NCBI RefSeq assembly: GCF_009805705.1
Contig: NZ_VSMB01000002.1
Coordinates: 62,001-126,000 of the forward strand
Direction: 5' to 3'
Source of the DNA: Ruania rhizosphaerae
GTDB lineage: Bacteria; Actinomycetota; Actinomycetes; Actinomycetales; Beutenbergiaceae
Length of the DNA: 64,000 bases
Numbering within the stretch: the stretch's first letter is position 1; each line of letters begins with the position of its first letter. The position numbers and the translations under genes are program-made. This document shows, piece by piece, positions 54,178 through 61,269 of the stretch. The notes beneath the pieces are model-generated. The model did not search any database. It had not been told where the DNA came from and was given only the letters and a program-made list of their open reading frames with translations.

Positions 54178-55329
54178 CTACTCGAGGTCGAGGGACAGCT
54201 CCACGAACCGCGGCCGGTAGATCGTGACGTCCTCGTACAGCTCGGAGGAATCGAAGCTGTTGACGTTGTACGTCAGCACCGTGGTGAAGGAATCGTCGTC
54301 GGCGGTCCGCAGCTCGGGGTGCTCGTGAGCGTTGTAGGCGAAGATGTTCGGGTTCCCGTAGCTGCCGCCTGCACCAACCTCCGGCATCTCGTAGACCGTG
54401 CCGATCGGCTCGAACGGGCCGGTCGGTGAGCATCCGACGTAGCCGACGATGTTCCGGCTGAAGATCTCGTGCGTGTCCTGGGTGAGGAGAAGGTACCCGT
54501 CCGCGAGGGCGGCCACGCTGTACTCGTTGGCCACGCCGTCCATCAGCCGGGTGGTGCGGGACTCATCCCAGCTCCACCGGTTCCCGGCCCAGAACCGCCA
54601 GGGCTGGGTCAGGTCGGTCCCCCGCACCCGCGCCACGTGCAGGTACTTCTCCGCCCCCAGGTCCTCGACGCCGTAGATATAGGTATACCGGCCCGCCGGC
54701 TCGATCCAGCTCGCCCACTGCACCCCGGACTCCGACGGCAGATCGGTCAGATCCAGCAATTCGAAGGTGTCCGGATCGAACCGGGCCAGGTGGTTGCTCT
54801 CCCACCCGAAGTCGAAAGCACCCCCTCCGCCATACCAGAACTGCAGAGCCGTGAGCTGGATCGTGCCGTCGTCGGCCTGCAGCCCGTCGCCGACCCAGTA
54901 CCACCCGCCGTCCTCGGGCGGTTCGATGAGCGAGGCCGGGTTCTCGTCCGTGCCCCCAGTGACAGTGGTCAGAGTCCCGCCATCGGAGACGACGAAACTG
55001 TTGTTCAGGAAGGGCGTCTCCAGCGGCCGCGTTCCGCCTTCGTGTACCGGACCGAGGAAGGTGTCGGAGAAGACCCATACCGTGCGGCCGTCCGCGAGCG
55101 GGATGGAGTAGGTGGAGTCCCCGCCGGTCCAGCCTGCACCGGAATCGCCGTAGTCGGCGAAGTCCGCCTCCAGGTCAGCATGCACCGTGGCACTGGTGGT
55201 GATGTCAGCATCCACCAGATCGCAGCGGGTGGAGGGGCGGTCATTGTCCGCAGAGGCGGGTGCCGCGATGGCGGCGACCAGGGCGGTCGCGCCGACCGCC
55301 GCAGCACCGAAGGCTCGGGCATATCGCAT
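54178..55329 (-). CDS. Secreted beta-propeller protein, DUF4185/DUF5005-like
   Basis: 383 residues with a Sec signal peptide (GAAAVGATALVAAIAAPASA, cleaved before DNDRPST). The mature part has repeated W/Y/D-rich blades: DGRTVWVFSDTFLGPVHEGG, ALQFWYGGGGAFDFGWESN, WASWIEPAGRYTYIYGVEDL and GYLLLTQDTHEIFSRNIVGY. The pattern is that of glycosidase-like five-bladed propellers annotated DUF4185 or DUF5005. DUF4185 members include D-arabinan hydrolases (GH183), but I cannot place this one firmly. An AAAGGAG RBS precedes the ATG. It probably cuts the polysaccharide whose products the ABC system imports. Confidence 0.68.
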   Translation of the reverse strand: MRYARAFGAAAVGATALVAAIAAPASADNDRPSTRCDLVDADITTSATVHADLEADFADYGDSGAGWTGGDSTYSIPLADGRTVWVFSDTFLGPVHEGGTRPLETPFLNNSFVVSDGGTLTTVTGGTDENPASLIEPPEDGGWYWVGDGLQADDGTIQLTALQFWYGGGGAFDFGWESNHLARFDPDTFELLDLTDLPSESGVQWASWIEPAGRYTYIYGVEDLGAEKYLHVARVRGTDLTQPWRFWAGNRWSWDESRTTRLMDGVANEYSVAALADGYLLLTQDTHEIFSRNIVGYVGCSPTGPFEPIGTVYEMPEVGAGGSYGNPNIFAYNAHEHPELRTADDDSFTTVLTYNVNSFDSSELYEDVTIYRPRFVELSLDLE

Positions 55330-55370
55330 GAAGATGGCTCCTTTGCCAGATGGAATATCAGAAAATGACT

Positions 55371-55389
55371 AAGTCATCACATCACTTGA
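55371..55389. promoter_or_regulatory. Putative GntR operator upstream of the propeller gene
   Basis: AAGTCATCACATCACTTGA, differing from the site before the GntR gene at two central positions. It is 41 bases upstream of the start of the secreted propeller gene, where it could block RNA polymerase. The remaining 55390-55566 shows no gene. Confidence 0.65.
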
Positions 55390-55554
55390 TCACTCGCGTG
55401 ACAAGTCCCCACCCGCACTCCCCCACCGAATCCCCTGTCCGCCGGCGAACCAGGGTCGAACCGGCGCCGCGGTGGTTCCGTGGCGGAAAGGGGATTCGGC
55501 CCGTGACTGCAGGCGGGGCCCGTGCGCCTGCCCGCCCCCCGCCTTCCCCCGCGA

Positions 55555-55560
55555 TACGTT
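55555..55560 (+). promoter_or_regulatory. -10 element placed for leaderless hisN
   Basis: TACGTT, then GCCGCC, then ATG at 55567. There is no RBS in the gap, so leaderless initiation is the simplest reading. Confidence 0.45.
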
Positions 55561-55566
55561 GCCGCC

Positions 55567-56370
55567 ATGGCCTCCACGAACGATGCCCCCCGCTACGACG
55601 ACGATCTCCGGCTGGCGCACGTGATCGCCGACCAGGTGGACGCGCAGACGATGTCCCGCTTCAAGGCACTCGACCTGACCGTGGAGAGCAAGCCCGATAC
55701 CACCCCGGTCACCGATGCGGACCGCTCCGGCGAGGAGATCGTGCGCTCACAGCTGGCACGCGCACGCCCGCGCGACGCCGTCCTGGGTGAGGAGTTCGGC
55801 AGCACCGGCCACGGGCCGCGCCAGTGGGTGATCGACCCGATCGACGGCACGAAGAACTTCGTCCGCGGGGTGCCGGTCTGGGCCACGCTGATCTCGCTGA
55901 TCGACGACGGTCACCCGGTCCTGGGCGTCGTGAGCGCACCGGCGCTGAACCGCCGGTGGTGGGCAGCCCTCGGCTCCGGGGCCTGGACGGGCCGGTCACT
56001 GTCGAAGGCATCGCGTCTGCAGGTCTCCGGGGTGCGGGAGATCACTGATGCCTCGCTGTCCTACTCCAGCCTGGGCGGCTGGGAGCAGCTCAACCTGATG
56101 GACCAGTTCCTGATGCTGGAGGCCAGCTGCTGGCGCAGCCGCGCCTACGGCGATTTCTGGTCCTACATGCTCGTGGCCGAGGGAGCCGTGGACATCGCCT
56201 GCGAACCGGAGCTGGAGCTGTACGACATGGCTGCGCTGGTGCCGATCGTCACCGAGGCGGGCGGCCGGTTCACCTCACTCGAGGGAGCCGACGGCCCCTT
56301 CGGCGGCAACGCCCTGGCGACCAACGGGCTGCTGCACGAGGAAGCCCTCACACAGCTCACCCGGCACTGA
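55567..56370 (+). CDS. hisN: Histidinol-phosphatase, inositol-monophosphatase type
   Basis: 267 residues. Metal-binding motifs are [10 protein letters not shown] and [19 protein letters not shown], with a third site in [18 protein letters not shown]. Actinobacteria use this HisN type for the penultimate step of histidine synthesis, and the sequence is nearer to HisN than to SuhB. Alternative action on inositol phosphate is not excluded. It ends two bases from the convergent DUF6912-like gene. Confidence 0.9.
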   Translation: MASTNDAPRYDDDLRLAHVIADQVDAQTMSRFKALDLTVESKPDTTPVTDADRSGEEIVRSQLARARPRDAVLGEEFGSTGHGPRQWVIDPIDGTKNFVRGVPVWATLISLIDDGHPVLGVVSAPALNRRWWAALGSGAWTGRSLSKASRLQVSGVREITDASLSYSSLGGWEQLNLMDQFLMLEASCWRSRAYGDFWSYMLVAEGAVDIACEPELELYDMAALVPIVTEAGGRFTSLEGADGPFGGNALATNGLLHEEALTQLTRH

Positions 56371-56372
56371 CC

Positions 56373-56819
56373 TCACCGCTCGCCGAGCAACGTCCCGCGT
56401 TCGGTCACGTCGTACCAGAGCAGGTCTTCCTCCCCGACGGCGCCGATCGCCTGCGCCTCGCCGGCCACCGCGCGCTCGAGCAGGTGCCGTACGTCCGCCT
56501 CGCCGGAGTCGACGTGAAAGCTCACGACGTCGGTCCACGCGAGATCGGGCACGTGCACCCGGGCGAGCTCCTCACCGGGCGTGGCCGCAGTGTCGGGAAC
56601 ATCGGCTGCTGCCACGACCCGCCGCAACGGCGCCCCGTCAGCGAGCAGCCGGAGCGAGTCCTCAGCAGCGAGGACCAGGGCGGCGTACTCGGCCATCTCC
56701 TCGTCGGCGTCGGCGCCCAGCGCCTGACGCAGGGAGTCGGTCACCGCTCGGGCCGGACGTGCGGTGAGCCCGTCAGAGCTGTCGAGGTCGTCGAGGGTGG
56801 CACCGAGGTAGACGCGCAT
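56373..56819 (-). CDS. DUF6912-like protein of unknown function
   Basis: 148 residues from the ATG at 56819 (MRVYLGATLDDLDSSDGL). It resembles a conserved small actinobacterial family with this start, an acidic helical middle (ADEEMAEYAALVLAAEDSL) and RRVVAAADVPD. No catalytic motif or membrane segment is seen. A CAGACT hexamer six bases before the ATG may be its -10. It overlaps nothing and is probably cytoplasmic. Confidence 0.75.
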   Translation of the reverse strand: MRVYLGATLDDLDSSDGLTARPARAVTDSLRQALGADADEEMAEYAALVLAAEDSLRLLADGAPLRRVVAAADVPDTAATPGEELARVHVPDLAWTDVVSFHVDSGEADVRHLLERAVAGEAQAIGAVGEEDLLWYDVTERGTLLGER

Positions 56820-56823
56820 GGGT

Positions 56824-58185
56824 TCAGTCTGCCCTACGGCGTCGCCAGAGCCGGCCACGGTTCTCCCGCCGCTCCCGACGGCGTCCCATCAGTGGGGCAG
56901 CACGGCCCGCCTCGTCCGTGAGCCGGCGGGCAAGATCGCGCACCGCCACCCGGGCCGGGGACATCGGACCGGCGTTGCGCCACGTGCTGGCTGTCAGCAA
57001 CGCCCGGTCGGCCAGGGCCCGATCGTCGGGCACCAGCACAGGCTCGGCGACCCCGGCGAAGCGGTGCAGCGCCTCGGCCACCGACAGCTCCGGATGCGGT
57101 CCGGCGGCGGACAGCCGCAACCGGTTGACCACGGTACGACGGTCGTGGAGGCCGGGGATGTCGTCGAGATCCAGCAGTGCCTGCACCAACCGTTCCAGTC
57201 CGATCGGCTCGGCCGCACCGACCACCAGCAGTTCGTCCGCACCGGCGTACAAGGCGTGGGCCACCGCGTTGCGACCGGGACCGAAGTCGAACCCAGCCTC
57301 GTCATCGGGCACGAGCACTGGCGCTTCCACCACGACCCAGTCGACGCGCGAGCGCAGCTCGGCCAGCACGACCTCCAGGCTCTCGGGCCCGATCTCGCGC
57401 CATCGTGCAGCCCGGGCCAGTCCGGTGAGCACGCGCAGCCGGTCACCGACCGGAACGAGCAGGCGCTCCAGAGCGGCTCGGTCGAGGCTGCCACGGTCGG
57501 CGGACCTGACCGCGGCGGACAAGCCAGCGGTATCGGCGACCAATCCGAGGGTCTGGGCGATCGCCCCACCCCAGAGGTCGGCGTCGACGAGTACCACCTC
57601 GTTGCGGGCGGCGGCGAGCTCGTCGGCCAGGGCGACAGCGAGTGTGGTGCGCCCGGGGGATCCCGGTGCACCGGTCACGACCACCATCCGAGCGGGCTCG
57701 CGCTCACCATGCGGCGCCGGTTCGCTGCCTTCCGCTGATGGCTCGGGCACGAGTTCCCCCGGGCCAGTCGGATCGTCCGCCAGCGTCTCCGGCACCGTGT
57801 CGGGGGCCATGGTGTCCACACTGCCGACCGCCGGGTCGGGCACCCGGGCCGGAACCCCGGCGGCGAGCGCCTCGATCGCCGGTAGCGGATCCGCCCCGCG
57901 CACGACCGGCATCGCCCCGAGATCAGCGTAGGTGGTGCGCTCGCTCTCGTCGCAGAGCACGACGGCGGAGGTACCGGCCGATCGAAGCCGTGCCACGATC
58001 CGGCGGTCCACCGGATCGTCAGCATCGAGCACGGCCACCGCGCCCAGTCCCGCCACGGCGGCAGCCACGAGCTCGGTGAGGTCAGCGCAGCGGCGCACCA
58101 CGGTCAGGTCGCTGCGCCGCTCGATACGTCCGAGCAGATCCGCTTCGACGGCACCGGAGAGCGCCAGCAGCACACCCGTGCTCAC
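56824..58185 (-). CDS. CpaE/MinD-like P-loop ATPase
   Basis: 453 residues. The first roughly 110 form a receiver-like domain without clear phosphorylation motifs, then an acidic E/P linker, then a ParA/MinD ATPase with a deviant Walker A (VTGAPGSPGRTTLAVALADE, where K of GKT is R) and VVLVDADLWGGAIAQTLGL. The basic end (MGRRRERRENRGRLWRRRR) may bind membrane or nucleic acid. CpaE proteins place pilus or secretion machines; no pilus gene is in view. It overlaps the SAF gene by four bases. Confidence 0.82.
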   Translation of the reverse strand: MSTGVLLALSGAVEADLLGRIERRSDLTVVRRCADLTELVAAAVAGLGAVAVLDADDPVDRRIVARLRSAGTSAVVLCDESERTTYADLGAMPVVRGADPLPAIEALAAGVPARVPDPAVGSVDTMAPDTVPETLADDPTGPGELVPEPSAEGSEPAPHGEREPARMVVVTGAPGSPGRTTLAVALADELAAARNEVVLVDADLWGGAIAQTLGLVADTAGLSAAVRSADRGSLDRAALERLLVPVGDRLRVLTGLARAARWREIGPESLEVVLAELRSRVDWVVVEAPVLVPDDEAGFDFGPGRNAVAHALYAGADELLVVGAAEPIGLERLVQALLDLDDIPGLHDRRTVVNRLRLSAAGPHPELSVAEALHRFAGVAEPVLVPDDRALADRALLTASTWRNAGPMSPARVAVRDLARRLTDEAGRAAPLMGRRRERRENRGRLWRRRRAD

Positions 58186-58832
58186 GCCGCGCCGCTCCCG
58201 GGCAGCGGCACCACCGCGATCGGCGCGTCGGCACTGGTCGCAGCGAGCACGCCCGGTAGATCCGCGACGTCGACCAGGAGGTGGGCCTGCATGGTTCCCG
58301 GTCCGGCGAACAAGGAGGTGTCCTCGGCGATGGCCGCCACCTCGACGGCCTCGACCAGCAGCTCGGGCTCACCTGCCGCGGCAGCGCCGGCGGAGGCGTC
58401 GTCGTCGGGCATGGTCACCCACAGATCGACCTGAGAACCCGGAGCGATCGTCTCGGCCAGGGCCGTGGTGATCGGGACGGCGACCGTGCGCACGTCCACG
58501 CCTGCGGCCGGCCCGACCGCGGACACGGGCACGATCTCACCGGCGTGGACAGTGCGGGTGATGACGAGCTCCTCCTCGGGTAGCTGGCCGGGGAGGAGAT
58601 AGAGGTCCTGTGCGCCTGCGAGCCCGACCTGGACGACGGCCAGGTCCTCGACCGCCAGCGCCTCACCCGGCGTCAGCACCTCGGGTGCGGCATACACCTC
58701 GACCGTCCGGTTCGCCTCGCCGATGATCCAGGAACCCAGCGCAACCGACCCGGCCACGAGCAGCACCCCCAGACCCAGTCGTGGATCACGCCAGCTCGGT
58801 CGCCGCAGGCCTGTGCTCGTCGTCGTGGTCAT
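58182..58832 (-). CDS. SAF-domain membrane protein (CpaB/RcpC-like)
   Basis: 216 residues with a short cytoplasmic basic start, one membrane helix (GLGVLLVAGSVALGSWIIG) and an exported SAF/beta-clip domain (EVLTPGEALAVEDLAVVQVG, then VHAGEIVPVSAVG). CpaB proteins of this type assemble Tad pili or bind glycan at the surface. The gene precedes the CpaE-like gene with a four-base overlap, so the pair is functionally linked. Confidence 0.82.
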   Translation of the reverse strand: MTTTTSTGLRRPSWRDPRLGLGVLLVAGSVALGSWIIGEANRTVEVYAAPEVLTPGEALAVEDLAVVQVGLAGAQDLYLLPGQLPEEELVITRTVHAGEIVPVSAVGPAAGVDVRTVAVPITTALAETIAPGSQVDLWVTMPDDDASAGAAAAGEPELLVEAVEVAAIAEDTSLFAGPGTMQAHLLVDVADLPGVLAATSADAPIAVVPLPGSGAA

Positions 58833-58966
58833 CTCTCCCCCTCACGTCGGTCAACGGCCACCATGGTGCCAAAGAGCGCCCCCTCCGTGTGGGCAACCCC
58901 CGAGTTGTCCACAGGGAGGAAAGATGGCGTCCCGCACGACCTCGCTCAGATGGAACACTAGAGACC

Positions 58967-59185
58967 ATGGACCAGCGGTTCCTCTCTCTCGCCGACGTCA
59001 CCGAGATCCTGCAGATCACGATGTCGCAGGCGCGCGCTCTCGTGCGCAGCGGCGAACTCCGCGCCATCCAGATCGGAGGCAAGGGGGTCTGGCGGGTGGA
59101 GAACTCCGAGCTGGAGGCCTACATCGAGCGCATGTACGCCCAGACCGCGGATCGGCTGCGCTCCGGGGACTCCAGCATCGACTGA
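58967..59185 (+). CDS. Excisionase-type helix-turn-helix protein
   Basis: A 72-residue MerR/excisionase-type DNA-binding protein: MDQRFLSLADVTEILQITMS, a recognition helix, a wing of RSGELRAIQIGGKGVWRVE, and a C-terminal EAYIERMYAQ helix. There is no effector domain. Such stand-alone proteins (as BldC) bind tandem direct repeats. The ATG at 58967 is chosen because the domain starts there. It is divergent from the SAF gene and convergent with a minus-strand gene five bases away. Confidence 0.88.
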   Translation: MDQRFLSLADVTEILQITMSQARALVRSGELRAIQIGGKGVWRVENSELEAYIERMYAQTADRLRSGDSSID

Positions 59186-59189
59186 GGCG

Positions 59190-59696
59190 TCAGGTCGACT
59201 CGACGCTGAGCAGCCCCGACCACATCAAGGTCACCGTGGCATGCGCTGTCAGCAGGTCCAGATGATCGGCCCCCACCCGGGTCAACCGGCCGCGATGGTC
59301 GCCGGCGAGACTGCACACCATCACCTCCGCCCCATCGGCGGCGAGCGCCCGTAGCGCGTGCCCGAGACCGAGGCGCGCCTCGATCGGGCCCGGCTCGGGT
59401 GCACGAGGCCCGAGCGGCCAGGCAGCCACGACGGCGTGGGCTGGGATCAGGCACCGTCGCTCACCCAGTGCGAGCCTCACCCAGGCCCGGGTGGCCTCCA
59501 GCACGGTGCCAGATCGGCCGGACCCGTCGGCCAGGCGCACATTCACGTGCTCACCGCGACGCGCCCGACACCGGTCGATCCACTCGATCCCTGCCACCTC
59601 GGCCTGAACCAGCTCGGCCAGCTCGGCGTCGGAGTCGGCCTGCAGTGCGGCGTCGAACTGCGCCTGCAGCTCGGCGAAAACGTCGTCCCAGTGCAT
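59190..59696 (-). CDS. Uncharacterised actinobacterial protein
   Basis: 168 residues from the ATG at 59696 (MHWDDVFAELQAQFDAAL). A helical acidic start (ADSDAELAELVQAEVAGIEW) is followed by beta-rich segments (RRGEHVNVRLADGSGRSGTVLEATRAWVRLAL, broken here in description, and LAGDHRGRLTRVGADHLDL) that resemble a small-barrel fold. There is no signal or membrane segment. I do not recognise a named family. Confidence 0.65.
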   Translation of the reverse strand: MHWDDVFAELQAQFDAALQADSDAELAELVQAEVAGIEWIDRCRARRGEHVNVRLADGSGRSGTVLEATRAWVRLALGERRCLIPAHAVVAAWPLGPRAPEPGPIEARLGLGHALRALAADGAEVMVCSLAGDHRGRLTRVGADHLDLLTAHATVTLMWSGLLSVEST

Positions 59697-59813
59697 CGGA
59701 CCAGGGTACGGACTTGTCCACATCGCATCCGGTGAACTCGACATCCTCGGGCAACCCATGTACATGTAGTTCCACGCAATGTCACGTACCGACACGAACT
59801 GACATGCAATGAG

Positions 59814-60731
59814 ATGTACATGAAGATGGTGACCAGGCCCCTGCGGCGCCTCGCCGTCGGCCTGCTGACAGCGGTGCTCGCCACTGCCGCCGGGGTGGCG
59901 CTCGCGCACCAGGCGATGACCACGCTGCAGACGAGCGCACCCCTGGGCGTGGACGACCTCACCGCCGCGGTACTCACGTCCGCCGGGGCGCTGGTCGCGC
60001 TCTGGTACGCGATCAGCGCGGCGGCCGGGACCGCCTGCCTGCTACTGCGCGGTCTGGGCGGAGTCTGGGCCGCAGGAGAGCGGGCGGTGCAGCGCCACGG
60101 CGCCCCCGGGGTCGCCCGGCTGCTGGGCGCTGGGACGGGAGCCGTGCTCACCGCGGCGCTCGTGGCAGGTCCGGCACATGCGTCGGTCGATGAGGTACCG
60201 GACGACCTCACCTGGGGCGCCTCGATCAGCGAGACCGCGGAGGAGACGCCGCGACCGCTCCACGACGAGACCCCGCTGACCGGCGCCGGAACCGCACCCG
60301 CGGGAGACGGTGGCGCACCACGTGAAGCACCCGACAGGAATCAGGCTGCCGATCAGGAGTCGCCGACTCCGGATCCGGCCCCGGAGCCATCCACTGCACC
60401 GGAGGAGCCGTCCGCCGCTGCCGCCGAGACGCCGTCAGGCGGCCCGGCACCCGATGAGACTCCACCGGGCCAGGAGCCGGACGGTGACGGGCCGGCCACC
60501 GCGAGCGAGACTTCCTCCCCCGGTACCTCGCCGGAGAACTACGAGGTCCAGCCCGGCGACTCGCTGTGGTCGATCGCCGCCGACGCGCTCGGACCCGAGG
60601 CCACTGCCGCCGACATCGGAACGGCCTGGCCCGAGTGGTATGCGGTCAACCGTGACGTCATCGGCCCCGATCCCGACCTCATCCACCCAGGCGACCAGTT
60701 GTCCCTACCGACCGAGGAGAGCACCCGATGA
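59814..60731 (+). CDS. Membrane-anchored LysM protein
   Basis: 305 residues. Two hydrophobic segments near the start (VGLLTAVLATAAGVALAHQA; then LTAAVLTSAGALVALWYA) are followed by a P/E/T/A-rich spacer and a C-terminal LysM domain (ENYEVQPGDSLWSIAADALG ... DLIHPGDQLSLP) that binds peptidoglycan. Possible starts are ATG 59814, 59820 and 59826. It precedes the Rv3235-family gene, sharing ATGA at the junction. Confidence 0.85.
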   Translation: MYMKMVTRPLRRLAVGLLTAVLATAAGVALAHQAMTTLQTSAPLGVDDLTAAVLTSAGALVALWYAISAAAGTACLLLRGLGGVWAAGERAVQRHGAPGVARLLGAGTGAVLTAALVAGPAHASVDEVPDDLTWGASISETAEETPRPLHDETPLTGAGTAPAGDGGAPREAPDRNQAADQESPTPDPAPEPSTAPEEPSAAAAETPSGGPAPDETPPGQEPDGDGPATASETSSPGTSPENYEVQPGDSLWSIAADALGPEATAADIGTAWPEWYAVNRDVIGPDPDLIHPGDQLSLPTEESTR

Positions 60732-61262
60732 GCATCGCCCCCGCACTCGCCCCCCCTGCGCCCGGCGCACACGCCCGGCCCTCCGTCCACCCGGTGGGAT
60801 CGCCTGCGTTTCGACGCGGCCGCCGAACCACGAACCTCAGAGTCGGGCACCTCGGCGGGCACTGCTGCCGAGAGCGGACCCGTCCCGGTTGCCTCGCCCC
60901 GTCTGGTCTGGTCGCGAGGACGTGCCCCTGAGCGCACCGATCCGCAGCAGTGGGCCGGGGTCCTGGTACGCGCCTGCGCCGAGGCACTGCTCGGCGTACG
61001 TCCCGCCGCTCAGCTCAGCCGCTGGCTCGACCCGGCCGTCTGGAGCGCTCTGAGCCGGCGCAGCGCGCTGGCGATGGATCTGCGTGGCAGGCCACGCCTC
61101 CCCCGGCCGATGACGGTACGCCGGGTGATCGGCGGCGCCGTCACCGAGGCCGTGTGGGAAGGTTCGGTGATCCTCGACGACGGCACCCGCGTGCGCGGAG
61201 TCGCTGTACGGCTCGAGGATCACCGCGGCCGCTGGCGCGCGACCGCATTGCGCATCGGGTGA
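60728..61262 (+). pseudogene. Rv3235-family protein, frameshifted at a C7 tract
   Basis: The ATG at 60728 begins MSIAPALAP, overlapping the LysM stop (ATGA), but its frame runs into a stop at 60931 after a non-homologous arginine-rich stretch. The next frame, read from about 60756 to 61262, gives Rv3235-like sequence (TRWDRLRFDAAAEPR ... QWAGVLVRACAEALLG ... LPRPMTVRRVIGG) but has no ATG, GTG or TTG before 61074. Removing one C from the seven Cs at 60750-60756 joins them into a 177-residue protein. It could be a real inactivation, a phase-variable gene or a sequencing error. Position beside secA is usual for the family. Confidence 0.78.
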
Positions 61263-61269
61263 GGAAGCC

